From Kibdelosporangium aridum (GTDB lineage Bacteria; Actinomycetota; Actinomycetes; Mycobacteriales; Pseudonocardiaceae), in the NCBI RefSeq assembly GCF_900176515.1, contig NZ_FWXV01000009.1:124001-188000 (forward strand): a stretch of DNA of 64,000 nt. Direction: 5' to 3'. The stretch's first letter is position 1. Every line of letters starts with the position of its first letter. Both the position numbers and the translations under genes were made by a program. Under the pieces are notes generated by a model, which searched no databases, was not told the origin of the DNA, and saw only the letters and a program-made list of their open reading frames with translations. Positions 20,010 through 27,628 of this stretch are shown one piece after another.

Positions 20010-20762
20010 ATGTCCAAACGATTGCCCGTAGTGCTGTCGTTGGCAGCACTGGGCCTGGCCGCGGTGGCGCTCCCGAGCGCCGCGGTCCCGAACCGGGCCG
20101 ACCAGGTCCGGGTCGAATGCACGGCCGACACGCCAGCGGTCAAGACATTGACCGCCGCCATGAAGGCAGTGGACGCGGCTGCCGCCGACCCGGCCAAGCT
20201 GCAGAGTGCGCTGGGTGACGTCTACAGCGCGGTCACGGGTGCGCAGGAAGCTGGTTGTCTGCCGTCGTTGCCCTCGTCGACGGCGACACCACCGGCTCCG
20301 CCCGCACCCCCGGCACCTCCCGCGCCACCTGCGCCTCCGGCTCCGCCCGCGCCTCCCGCGCCACCGGCTCCGCCCGCGCCCAAGGCTGCGGACGCGTGCC
20401 TCGCTCCGACGGTCGACTTGCTGAGTGCAGTGCTGGGCGGGGTCAGCGCCACACTCAAGACGCCACCGGACGCCGCCGCTACGACCGCCGCGGTCACCAA
20501 GCTGGGCACGGCCGTCACCGCGATCAACACTGCCAAGTGCCTGCCTGTCGCACTGGCTGTTCCTGGTGCGGCAGCGCCACCTGCGCCTCCGGCTCCACCG
20601 GCTCCGCCCGCACCACCGGCGCCTCCGGCACCTCCGGCTCCGCCCGCGCCACCGGCTCCGGAACCGCCTGCCCCGCCGGCGCCACCGGCACCGCCTGCCC
20701 CGCCGGCGCCACCGGCACCGCCTGCCCCGGAGCCGCCGGCTCCGCCAGCGCCATTGCCTTAA
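20010..20762 (+). CDS. secreted Pro-Ala repeat protein with two duplicated two-cysteine modules
   Basis: A 250-residue exported protein. A Sec signal peptide (KR n-region, hydrophobic core, cleavage after about residue 25 at PSAAVP) is followed by a helical module of about 50 residues bounded by Cys (VECTAD...GCLP). A PPA-repeat tract comes next, then a second similar module (DACLAP...KCLP), then a longer PPA tract with PEPPAP interruptions that ends the protein. The two modules have the same layout of Cys, about 47 residues, then Cys-Leu-Pro. Each may be a disulphide-closed helical hairpin. AAGGAGAAT precedes the ATG. The Pro-rich arms suggest a wall-spanning stalk. No family name known to me. 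Confidence 0.8.
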   Translation: MSKRLPVVLSLAALGLAAVALPSAAVPNRADQVRVECTADTPAVKTLTAAMKAVDAAAADPAKLQSALGDVYSAVTGAQEAGCLPSLPSSTATPPAPPAPPAPPAPPAPPAPPAPPAPPAPPAPKAADACLAPTVDLLSAVLGGVSATLKTPPDAAATTAAVTKLGTAVTAINTAKCLPVALAVPGAAAPPAPPAPPAPPAPPAPPAPPAPPAPPAPEPPAPPAPPAPPAPPAPPAPPAPEPPAPPAPLP

Positions 20763-20778
20763 GTGAGCGGCAGAATCC

Positions 20779-20817
20779 CCTCGTGAGTGGCTGGTCTAGG
20801 ACCGGCCACTCACGAGG
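20779..20817. terminator. strong bidirectional hairpin terminator
   Basis: An 18-bp stem with a 3-base TAG loop: the left arm begins CCTCGTGAGTGG at 20779 and the right arm ends CCACTCACGAGG at 20817, with a single G-U pair. It serves both the Pro-Ala protein gene and the convergent acetyltransferase gene, whose stop codon lies within the right arm. Confidence 0.85.
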
Positions 20818-21394
20818 ATGACATCGGCAGCTGACGTCCCAGTACGGCGAACGGCCGTGGATCACCGGCGAACCGGTAGTTGCGCAGCACGTCGACGAAC
20901 CCGACGCGGCGGTACAGGCTCCAAGCCCTGGTGCGGCCTTCGGGGGTGGACAGCAGCACCCGGTCGTTGGGAACGCCCTCCAGCAGCATTCGCAGCAGGC
21001 GCTCGCCGGTGCCCCTGCCTTGGCTGTCCGGCCGCACGTGCAGCTCGGTCAGCTCGAAGTAGTCACGCATCCAGTCGTCCGCGACGCCGGGGCCCGCCAG
21101 TTCGACCACCCCGCGCCGGACTTGTTCATGCCACCACTGGCCGGGTGCTCCCCGGTAGCCGTAACAGATCCCGGTCAGCTCGTCGTTCTGGTCCAACGCC
21201 GCGACGCAGCGCCACCCCTCTCGCAGCATGTGCGCCAACCACATCGGCGCCCTTTGCTCGGCGGTTCCCTTGGGGTAGCCCATGGCCGTGACGTACAGGC
21301 CTAATGCCTCGTAGAGCCGCGACCGCAACGCGTCGGCCGACAGCTCGACGAGCTGGCTCTTGTGCGATGGCACCGCGGTCACGTCAGGAATCAT
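20810..21394 (-). CDS. GNAT family N-acetyltransferase
   Basis: A 194-residue acetyltransferase. The acetyl-CoA motif A region reads LTELHVRPDSQGRGTGERLLRM in part, with RGTGER as the pyrophosphate loop (near 125), followed by the motif B-like YRRVGFVDVLRNYRF. Substrate unknown. The start is uncertain: ATG at 21394 overlaps the upstream YbaK gene by 11 bases and has GGAGG very close, while GTG codons a few positions later are alternatives. Co-transcribed with the YbaK-domain gene. Its stop lies in the terminator stem. Confidence 0.85.
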   Translation of the reverse strand: MIPDVTAVPSHKSQLVELSADALRSRLYEALGLYVTAMGYPKGTAEQRAPMWLAHMLREGWRCVAALDQNDELTGICYGYRGAPGQWWHEQVRRGVVELAGPGVADDWMRDYFELTELHVRPDSQGRGTGERLLRMLLEGVPNDRVLLSTPEGRTRAWSLYRRVGFVDVLRNYRFAGDPRPFAVLGRQLPMSSS

Positions 21395-21899
21395 CCTCCA
21401 CGCTTCGAACGTCCGCAGCCGTCCCCCCGGTGAGGGCGACCAGCTGTTCGAACGTAGTGGGGTACACGGATTTAGGGTGCCCAGCGGCCGCCCAGACCAC
21501 CGCGTACGTGGCCAAATGGTTGTCCACCAGTGTGCGGATTCGTTGCGGGTGGCCAGAAGGCGCGACCCCGCCGATGGCCTGACCGGTGCTCTCCTTGACG
21601 AATACCGGGTCTGCCTTGTCGATCCGGTCCGCGCCGACGATGGCCGCGACCCGCTTCGTGTCCGCGCGGTGCGCACCGGATGTGAGCACGAGCAGCGGCT
21701 CGACCTTGCCCCCGTACGTCGCGCGGAAGATGAGGCTGTTGGCGATCGCGCCGACCTCGATGCCCAGCGCGTTCGCGGCGGCCGCCGCGGTGCGCACCTC
21801 GTCGTCAAGGATCCGGATGCCGGCCGCCGAGTCGGTCAGCCCGGCCTCTAGCAGGGCCGCGGTGAACTTGGCGACGGCTGGATGGTCGGTGGATGTCAC
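21384..21899 (-). CDS. YbaK/EbsC-domain protein (aminoacyl-tRNA deacylase-like)
   Basis: A 171-residue single-domain protein of the YbaK/ProX clan, which hydrolyses mischarged tRNAs such as Cys-tRNA(Pro). Conserved features are VGAIANSLIFRA (near 50), a lysine in DTKRVAAIVG (near 83), and the glycine-rich GQAIGGVAPSGHP (near 110), the characteristic GGVxPxGxP motif. GTG start at 21899. Cytoplasmic. Divergent from the SOS-controlled operon that starts 198 bases away, and coupled to the acetyltransferase gene downstream. Confidence 0.88.
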   Translation of the reverse strand: MTSTDHPAVAKFTAALLEAGLTDSAAGIRILDDEVRTAAAAANALGIEVGAIANSLIFRATYGGKVEPLLVLTSGAHRADTKRVAAIVGADRIDKADPVFVKESTGQAIGGVAPSGHPQRIRTLVDNHLATYAVVWAAAGHPKSVYPTTFEQLVALTGGTAADVRSVEDDS

Positions 21900-21933
21900 C
21901 CGCTAATCACACCATGACCTCGGTTTGAGCAGC

Positions 21934-21977
21934 TTGAGCGGTTGGCGGCACCCAGGTAGACTCGAACACGTGTTCGA
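21934..21977 (+). promoter_or_regulatory. SOS-regulated promoter with perfect LexA box
   Basis: -35 TTGAGC (21934-21939), a 17-base spacer, and -10 TAGACT (21957-21962) are followed at once by the perfect palindrome TCGAACACGTGTTCGA (21962-21977). This matches the actinobacterial LexA consensus TCGAAC-N4-GTTCGA. A further half-site TCGAAC lies at 21980-21985. LexA bound here would cover the -10 and the transcription start. The same TCGAACACGTGTTCG core precedes recA at 55.9 kb. Confidence 0.9.
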
Positions 21978-22096
21978 AATCGAACACGGCTGCCCGGTGG
22001 TGGGGCGGGGGAAGCGCCTCGCCACCGGGTCCACCGGCTTCCCCACGGTGGGTTCGATGCGGCCGCCCTGGCCGTTTCGAGGCGTGAGGAGGCCAG

Positions 22097-22519
22097 ATGT
22101 CAACCACAGTCGACTTCCCAAGCTCCCCCTCGCGTCGAGGCAGTCGCTCATGGGCATCGGGAACACCGTCCGCGCTGCTTCGCCAGGCCGAATGTGGCAT
22201 CGCGGCAGCGGAGGCGGAGACCGAACCCGCCGAGCGGTTCGCTCAGGCGTATCTGTCCGCGTTACGAGCGGCCGCCGCGATGCTCGCGCACCGCGGCCGT
22301 CCGCACCGGGGCCGCGCCCGCCCCACCAGTGCGTGGACGTTGTTGTCGTCCGTCGCGCCCGAACTGCGCGAGTGGGCCGCCTTCTTCGCGGCGTGCTCGT
22401 CCACCAGGGCCGCGGTACAGGCCGGCCGTGTCCGGCTGGTCAGTGCCCGCTCGGCGGACGACCTGGTCAGGCAGGCAGGTCAGTTCATCGGTTTGATCGC
22501 CCGGGTTGTCCCGGGGTGA
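22097..22519 (+). CDS. SAV_6107-type HEPN domain protein, SOS-regulated
   Basis: A 140-residue protein. Residues about 25-135 form a helical domain (ALLRQAECGIAAAEAE...FAQAYLSALRAAAAMLAHRG) that I recognise as the SAV_6107-type HEPN fold of actinobacteria. These proteins occur near SOS/translesion functions in some genomes, although their biochemical role is not established. A strong ribosome binding site GAGGAGG precedes the ATG. The leader from the LexA-box promoter is about 120 bases. The stop overlaps the next start as GTGA, so the downstream mycothiol enzyme is coupled to it. The usual nuclease R-x4-6-H motif of HEPN toxins is not evident. Confidence 0.8.
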   Translation: MSTTVDFPSSPSRRGSRSWASGTPSALLRQAECGIAAAEAETEPAERFAQAYLSALRAAAAMLAHRGRPHRGRARPTSAWTLLSSVAPELREWAAFFAACSSTRAAVQAGRVRLVSARSADDLVRQAGQFIGLIARVVPG

Positions 22520-23295
22520 ACGGAAAGGCGCTGATCGATCAGACAAGGCTGCTGGACGTCCTGGAGATCGAGGCCACGGTGCTGGCCGAGACGGTGGACG
22601 GGGCGAGAGAGGAGCTGAGGATCCCGAACTGTCCGGGCCTGACCGTCGGGGAAACGGCCAGGCACGTGGGCAGCGGGTACCGGGTGGCGCTGGAGTGGAT
22701 CAGGACCGGGGACTCCCCGGAGACCTGGCAGCGTGAGCCGGGTCCGTTCCAATCGTTGCGGGACTACGTGATCAGCGGAGTACGTGAACTGGTCGACGAA
22801 CTGTCCCGGCACGAACCGTCGGAGCCGTGCTCCACCTGGTGGGCAGCGGATTCGACGTACGGCTTCTGGCGGCGCCGGATGACGCATGAAACCGTGATCC
22901 ACCGGGTGGACGTGCAGGCGGCGATGGACCTGGAAATCGGCGAGATCGCCGACGACATCGCTGTCGACGGCGTCGACGAGATCCTCACCCTCTGGCTCGG
23001 CCATCGCCTGACAGTCCAGGGAGTCGTCGGCACAAGGGACGGCACAGTCGCCGTCCGGACCGGCGAGAAAGCGTGGCTGGTCCGCGTGACGACGGGCGGC
23101 CTCGGCGCATGGCGCGTCCCGGGCACGGACATCGACAGAACCGACCGGAGCCGCATCGACGCCGAGATCACCGGCCCACCGTCGAACGTCTACCGCTATC
23201 TCTGGGGGCGAATGCCAGAGATAGCGGTGCACAGGGAAGGAGACATCGACGCGATCAACCAGATGTGGGCCCTGCTGCGGGTAGCAACCCGCTGA
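22516..23295 (+). CDS. mycothiol-dependent maleylpyruvate isomerase family enzyme
   Basis: A 259-residue protein with the DinB-like four-helix N-terminal domain of the maleylpyruvate isomerase family (ENA-like segments GLTVGETARHVGSGYRVALEW near 40-60 and MTHETVIHRVDVQAA near 120-135, the His residues being likely metal ligands). A C-terminal alpha/beta domain (about 170-259) is typical of the family. Members use mycothiol as thiol cofactor. GTG start at 22516 overlaps the HEPN stop. Because it shares that promoter, it is inferred to be DNA-damage inducible, perhaps for thiol-dependent detoxification. A hairpin terminator follows. Confidence 0.85.
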   Translation: MNGKALIDQTRLLDVLEIEATVLAETVDGAREELRIPNCPGLTVGETARHVGSGYRVALEWIRTGDSPETWQREPGPFQSLRDYVISGVRELVDELSRHEPSEPCSTWWAADSTYGFWRRRMTHETVIHRVDVQAAMDLEIGEIADDIAVDGVDEILTLWLGHRLTVQGVVGTRDGTVAVRTGEKAWLVRVTTGGLGAWRVPGTDIDRTDRSRIDAEITGPPSNVYRYLWGRMPEIAVHREGDIDAINQMWALLRVATR

Positions 23296-23336
23296 GACGA
23301 CGGTCGCCACCCCGCGCGGCGACCATCCGGAGCGGG

Positions 23337-23372
23337 AGGGCGCTGCGCTGACCAGTCCGCAGCCAGCGCCCT
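23337..23372 (+). terminator. hairpin terminator after the mycothiol enzyme gene
   Basis: AGGGCGCTG (23337-23345) and CAGCGCCCT (23364-23372) form a perfect 9-bp GC-rich stem with an 18-base loop, 42 bases after the stop codon. Confidence 0.65.
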
Positions 23373-23441
23373 GCCGCGCAGACTTTCCTTGTCCCGCAAC
23401 ATCAACCTGAAAATGTCGGTAGCGGCTGCTAGCTTGCGCCC

Positions 23442-24167
23442 ATGGCTACCAGACTGGTGAACGTCATCTTCGCCGCCGCGAACCCGGAAGCGCTCGCTGA
23501 CTTCTGGTCGCGGCTGACGGGGTGGCCTGTCGTGGCCGAACACGGCGAGATCGACGTCCGAGCGCCGCAGTCCCAAGGCTGGGAACTGGATCTCGTATTC
23601 GATCGCGTCGACGAGCTCAAGACCACCCGCAACCGGGTGCATCTCGACCTGGCCAGCGCCAGCCCCGCTGATCAGGCCGAGATCATCGAGCGGGCCAGGG
23701 ACCTCGGCGCGAAGCCGATCGACGTCGGGCAGGGCAACGTTCCGTGGGAAGTCATGGCGGACCCCGAGGGCAACGAGTTCTGTGTCCTCGAGCCGCGTGA
23801 GATGTACCACGACTCGGGCCCGCTCGCGGCGATCGTCGTCCAGGCGGTGGACGCCGACCGTCTGGCGAAGTTCTGGGTCGAGGCGACCGGTTTCGAACGC
23901 AAGGTCGAGACCGGCAGTGCTGTGGGGCTGCGTCCGCCCAACGGCCGAGGGCCCTGGTTGGAGTTTCTTGGCGGTTACCAGCCGAAGACCGTCCAAAACC
24001 GGCTCCACCTTGATGTCCGGCCAGCCGCCGATGACGACCAGCAGGCCGAAGTGGCAAGGCTGCGCGCGGCGGGTGCCAAGTCGATCGACATTGGCCAGGT
24101 AGACGTGCCGTGGGAGGTGATGGCTGATCCAGAGGGCAATGAGGTCTGTGTCCTGACGCCGGGTTAG
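23442..24167 (+). CDS. two-domain glyoxalase-like (VOC) protein
   Basis: A 241-residue protein made of two tandem vicinal-oxygen-chelate domains (about 1-120 and 125-241). Both end in nearly the same segment, VPWEVMADPEGNE plus a Cys-Val-Leu, showing internal duplication. Such Glyoxalase_6-like proteins bind metals or small electrophiles; substrate unknown. A TAGCTT -10-like element (23430-23435) lies six bases before the ATG, with CTGAAA 17 bases upstream of it (23407-23412) and no ribosome binding site, so translation is probably leaderless. It stands alone between the SOS operon and the transporter gene. Confidence 0.88.
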   Translation: MATRLVNVIFAAANPEALADFWSRLTGWPVVAEHGEIDVRAPQSQGWELDLVFDRVDELKTTRNRVHLDLASASPADQAEIIERARDLGAKPIDVGQGNVPWEVMADPEGNEFCVLEPREMYHDSGPLAAIVVQAVDADRLAKFWVEATGFERKVETGSAVGLRPPNGRGPWLEFLGGYQPKTVQNRLHLDVRPAADDDQQAEVARLRAAGAKSIDIGQVDVPWEVMADPEGNEVCVLTPG

Positions 24168-24269
24168 ACCAAGTAGCCGAGAAACTGCTCACAACGCGTC
24201 ATTGGCCGATCGTCGACAGATACGTAGGATGATCCGTCGGCGGGGGTTGAAGACCAGTTGGGCGGTGAC

Positions 24270-25481
24270 ATGAGCGCGGGCGCGAGCACGATCAGCGATC
24301 GGGCGGCGGACACCCGGGTGACCACCGCGCGACGAGTACTGCTCATCGCCGGGATTCTCCTGGTGGCGGCCAATCTCCGAGGTGCGCTGACCTCGGTGGG
24401 CCCGCTGCTGGAGACGATCAGGCGATCCGAAGGACTCAGTGCCGGGCAGGCGGGATTGCTCAGCGCGCTGCCGCTGCTGACCTTCGCGGTGTTCTCCCCG
24501 CAGGTGCCGCGGCTCGCTCGCCGGGTCGGCATGGAGCGGCTGACCTGGTGCGCGTTGCTGGCACTGGCCGTCGGCATCGTGCTGCGCTCGGTGCCGCTGA
24601 GCGGCATGCTCTGGCTGGGCACGATCCTGCTGGGCTTGTCCATCGCGGTGGGCAACGTGCTGCTGCCTGCGCTGCTCAAGCGGGACTTCCCCGACCGCGT
24701 CGCACCGATGACGAGTCTCTACTCGGTGACAATGGGCGTCGTCGGAGCAGTCGTGTCCGGGCTCGCGGTGCCCTTGGCTGGTGTGCTGCCAGGTGGTTGG
24801 CGCACGGCATTGGGTTCGCTGGCCGGGCTCGCACTGATCGCGTTCGCGATCTGGGCGCCACAGGCATTGGGCCGCCAGGCACGGCCCGTGATGGAGAGGG
24901 TCTCCACCACGCGCACGCCGTGGCGCTCGGCGTTGGCCTGGCAGGTCACGGCTTACATGGGCCTGCAGTCCTTCGGTTTCTACATCGTGCTGTCCTGGTT
25001 CCCGGCGATCATGAACGACAACGGGATCAGCGAGGAGAACAGCGGCTGGCTGTTGCTGCTCCTGCAGGTCCTGGGCGTCACCATGAGCGCAGCGATCCCG
25101 TTGGTAGCCAACAAGATGCGTGATCAACGCCTACTGGCGACGGGCGGTTCGCTGCTCAGTCTCGCTGGTTACGTAGGCATGCTCATCGCACCGGAATTCG
25201 CCGTGCTCTGGGCGATCATCGTCGGCCTCGCCAGCGGCATCTGCTTCGTACTCGCGTTGCTCTTCTTCACACTGCGAGCCGCGGACTCCTACGGCGCAGC
25301 GGCACTTTCCGGAATGGCGCAGTCGATCGGCTACCTCTTCGCCACCACCGGCCCAGTCCTTTTTGGAGCCCTGCACGACTGGACCCACAGTTGGTCACTG
25401 CCGCTGATCGTCCTGATGGTCGCAGTCTCCGTGCAGGCGGCCATGGGCCTGGGCGCAGGCCGAAATCTGACGGTCCACTAA
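24270..25481 (+). CDS. MFS transporter, CynX/NimT type
   Basis: A 403-residue inner-membrane protein with about twelve hydrophobic segments and the CynX/NimT-type opening LLVAANLRGALTSVGPLL, in which NLR and the following small residues are typical. Related proteins carry cyanate, nitroimidazoles or other small anions; the cargo here is unknown. The ATG at 24270 is preferred over TTG at 24258 because both ribosome-binding-like G-runs and sequence conservation favour it. There is no adjacent enzyme or regulator, so substrate cannot be inferred from context. Confidence 0.88.
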   Translation: MSAGASTISDRAADTRVTTARRVLLIAGILLVAANLRGALTSVGPLLETIRRSEGLSAGQAGLLSALPLLTFAVFSPQVPRLARRVGMERLTWCALLALAVGIVLRSVPLSGMLWLGTILLGLSIAVGNVLLPALLKRDFPDRVAPMTSLYSVTMGVVGAVVSGLAVPLAGVLPGGWRTALGSLAGLALIAFAIWAPQALGRQARPVMERVSTTRTPWRSALAWQVTAYMGLQSFGFYIVLSWFPAIMNDNGISEENSGWLLLLLQVLGVTMSAAIPLVANKMRDQRLLATGGSLLSLAGYVGMLIAPEFAVLWAIIVGLASGICFVLALLFFTLRAADSYGAAALSGMAQSIGYLFATTGPVLFGALHDWTHSWSLPLIVLMVAVSVQAAMGLGAGRNLTVH

Positions 25482-25904
25482 AGACAGACGGCGGCTGGTC
25501 CTTCGCATGAAGCGCCCTGCCGTGTCCGCAGATCGCCGTCGGCAACAGGGCTTTGGCCATCGCTGCGGCGCGCACCGCCGGGGGTGTCCCGCCCTTGGGC
25601 GAGTCCTGGAGATCGCCCTCGCACACACATCCATCGGCTGTGCGGTTGTGCTCACTGCCGAGGATTTCACGATGCTGCCATTGGGGACGGCTGCTGTTTA
25701 CCTGACATTGGCTGTGCCGCTGGGGCCGGATCGCGGACCGGGTAGGCCGCTGGCGGCTGTTTCAGGTCGACCATGTCCTTTCAGCGCCCGGTACCTCGCC
25801 CAGTTTCCGGCCGGACCGCGTCGCTCGCCAGTCCTGCGTCGGCCACACCCCAAACCGACCCGTCGTGCTGCCGATCGATTCCTGGAATCGCAGGTTCCCC
25901 GCCT
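25482..25904. other. 423-base gap without a recognisable gene
   Basis: Several open frames cross this gap on both strands, but none has a ribosome binding site, a domain or consistent third-position GC. A weak hairpin (GCCCTGCCG near 25512 with CGGCAACAGGGC near 25540) could terminate the transporter transcript. Nothing else stands out. Confidence 0.45.
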
Positions 25905-26417
25905 CTATTGTCCGTTGTCGCCTCGCCAGAACCATTGGGATTCCCTGGCTTTGCGCATGGCTTCCTTGCGCACGTCCGCCTCCAGCCGGTCCAGGTAGAG
26001 CTTGCCGTCGAGGTGATCGGTCTCGTGCTGCAAGCACCGGGCCAGTTCCTTGGTCCCGGTCACCGAAATCGGCTTGTTCTTGGCGTCGACGCCCTTCACG
26101 GTCGCCTGCGCGGCGCGCCGCGTCGGAAACCACAGTTCAGGCACGGACAAACACCCTTCCGGCCCTTCCTGCACCTCCTCGGACAGTTCGACGATCTGCG
26201 GGTTGACCACGTATCCGTGCAATCCACCGACGTTGTAGCTGAACACCCGCAGCCCGACGCCGATCTGCGGCGCGGCGAGCCCGGCGCGCCCAGGCAGCAG
26301 CACCGTGTCCATCAGATCGTCGATGAGCGCCTGAAGCTTGCGGTCGAAGTGGGTGACTGGATCGGCAGGTGTGGTGAGGACCGGGTCGCCAAGGTACCTC
26401 AGCTCTCGGACGGCCAT
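25905..26417 (-). CDS. def: peptide deformylase
   Basis: Removes the N-formyl group from nascent proteins using a bound metal. A 170-residue protein with all three family motifs: GLAAPQIGVG (near 46; the usual GxGLAAxQ reads GRAGLAAPQ), EGCLSVP (near 88, metal Cys) and QHETDHLDG (near 133, HExxH). The C-terminus is slightly extended and basic. The ATG at 26417 lies inside the 3' end of the upstream HTH gene (19-base overlap) with AGGAGA in front, so the two are coupled. This is an accessory-type context, unlike the usual def-fmt pair, suggesting a second deformylase in the genome. Confidence 0.94.
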   Translation of the reverse strand: MAVRELRYLGDPVLTTPADPVTHFDRKLQALIDDLMDTVLLPGRAGLAAPQIGVGLRVFSYNVGGLHGYVVNPQIVELSEEVQEGPEGCLSVPELWFPTRRAAQATVKGVDAKNKPISVTGTKELARCLQHETDHLDGKLYLDRLEADVRKEAMRKARESQWFWRGDNGQ

Positions 26418-26902
26418 GTCGTCTCCTGTTCGACGGGAAGCAAGGGGAACAACCGGGCTACTGCGGCAACGGGTCGGGCAGCCGGACTGGGGTCGCGGGT
26501 GGCGTACCGGGCGAGCACCGCCCGGATCTGCGCACCGACTTCGGCCAGTTCAGACGGTTCGAGAAATATCACCGAGCTGAAGGCGTCGTCGATCGACCAT
26601 TCGGCCGGAGCGCTGTTCTTGTTGTGCAGCCAACGCTGGTAACCCTCGTCCTCCAGCTCTCTGGCCAGCAGGCCGAGGTCGGGTCCTTCGTCCGGTTGGC
26701 GGGCGAGCCGCCAAGGCCGGACACGCCCGTCGGTCGCGTCGGCTTCTTCGACGTAGCCGTACCGCGCGAGCTGACGCAGGTGGAACGAGCACAACCCGGA
26801 GCTGAAACCCAGCGCCTGCGCGGCCTGGGTCGAGGTCACGGTGTCCCGTTCCTGTAGCAGCGCGAGCAACGCGGTGCGGATCGGATGGTCCGGGGGAGGC
26901 AC
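26399..26902 (-). CDS. ArsR-like winged HTH regulator
   Basis: A 167-residue protein. Residues about 8-75 form a winged helix-turn-helix (VTSTQAAQALGFSSGLCSFHLRQL in part, recognition helix SSGLCSFHLRQLARYG) of ArsR type. The rest is a helical region with Trp-rich EDEGYQRWLHNKN, as in actinobacterial ArsR-like proteins of this size. GTG at 26902 begins VPPPDHPIR. A TAGACT -10 lies seven bases upstream and there is no ribosome binding site, so the mRNA is probably leaderless. Two perfect CTTTGCAAAG palindromes flank the -10, suggesting autoregulation. It overlaps def and probably controls it. Confidence 0.85.
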   Translation of the reverse strand: MPPPDHPIRTALLALLQERDTVTSTQAAQALGFSSGLCSFHLRQLARYGYVEEADATDGRVRPWRLARQPDEGPDLGLLARELEDEGYQRWLHNKNSAPAEWSIDDAFSSVIFLEPSELAEVGAQIRAVLARYATRDPSPAARPVAAVARLFPLLPVEQETTWPSES

Positions 26903-26935
26903 TTTGCAAAGTCTACTCTTTGCAAAGTTGCAAAG
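26902..26935 (-). promoter_or_regulatory. tandem palindromic operators over the HTH-def promoter
   Basis: CTTTGCAAAG occurs at 26902-26911 and again at 26918-26927, with a partial TTGCAAAG at 26928-26935. Each full copy is a perfect 10-bp palindrome, and their centres are 16 bp apart. The -10 element TAGACT (26910-26915, minus strand) lies between and overlaps them. The cluster is likely the binding site of the encoded ArsR-like repressor. Confidence 0.7.
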
Positions 26936-26977
26936 CCAGCTAGGTACGGGCTTGACCTGGGCTGTTAGGGTGATGAA

Positions 26978-27628
26978 ATGCAATATATTGGTCGGCTGGA
27001 TCGGGCGCTGCTCAGCGAACAGGCGCTCACGGCCATCCGGCGCGCGATCGTCGCGGGCGAACTGGCCCCGGGGACGTCGGTCAAAGACGTCGAACTGGCC
27101 GAGCGGATGGGCCTGTCCCGCACGCCGGTCCGCGAAGCGCTGGCCCGGTTGACCGACGAAGGCTTGATCGAAACCAAACCGCACAGCTACACCCGGGTCA
27201 CGCGGCTGGACTCGGCCGCAGTCCGGGACGCCCACGCGGTCGTGCAATCAATGCACGGATTGGCCACGCGGCTCGCTGTTCCCAAACTCACCCAGCGACA
27301 CCTCGACGCCATGCGCGCGGCGAACATGAAGTTCGCGGTGGCAGTCGATGCCAGCGCCTTGGAGGACGCGATCGCATGCGACGACGCGTTCCACGACATT
27401 CTGGTGCAAGCCAGCGAGAACCGTGCGATCGCGGCCACGATCCGCCGGTACACACCGTTGCTGCACCGCGCCATCTACTTGTACCTGGGCTCGCCGCTCG
27501 GCCGTGATTCAGCGCCGATGCACGAGCGGATCATCGCCACATGCGAGGCGGGCAACGCAGAGGAAGCGGCCGACCTCGCCGAACGCAACTGGGCGACATT
27601 GGCCGTGTTGATGGAGAAGAAGCCATGA
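26978..27628 (+). CDS. GntR family regulator (FadR/FCD subfamily)
   Basis: A 216-residue regulator. The N-terminal winged HTH includes VKDVELAERMGLSRTPVREAL (in part VELAERMGLSRTPVREAL), the classic GntR signature near 40-60. The C-terminal all-helical FCD domain has the metal/ligand pattern DDAFHDILV (near 135) and a later MHERIIATCEAGN with conserved His. It lies 289 bases upstream of the ACC deaminase gene on the same strand, so it probably controls that gene in response to a small carboxylate. ATG at 26978 has no strong ribosome binding site. Confidence 0.92.
   Translation: MQYIGRLDRALLSEQALTAIRRAIVAGELAPGTSVKDVELAERMGLSRTPVREALARLTDEGLIETKPHSYTRVTRLDSAAVRDAHAVVQSMHGLATRLAVPKLTQRHLDAMRAANMKFAVAVDASALEDAIACDDAFHDILVQASENRAIAATIRRYTPLLHRAIYLYLGSPLGRDSAPMHERIIATCEAGNAEEAADLAERNWATLAVLMEKKP

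Noticed and set aside
20287..20755. Repeat DNA as a separate mobile or CRISPR-like element
   Set aside because: The periodicity is 9 bp and encodes Pro-Pro-Ala in frame within a secreted protein gene.
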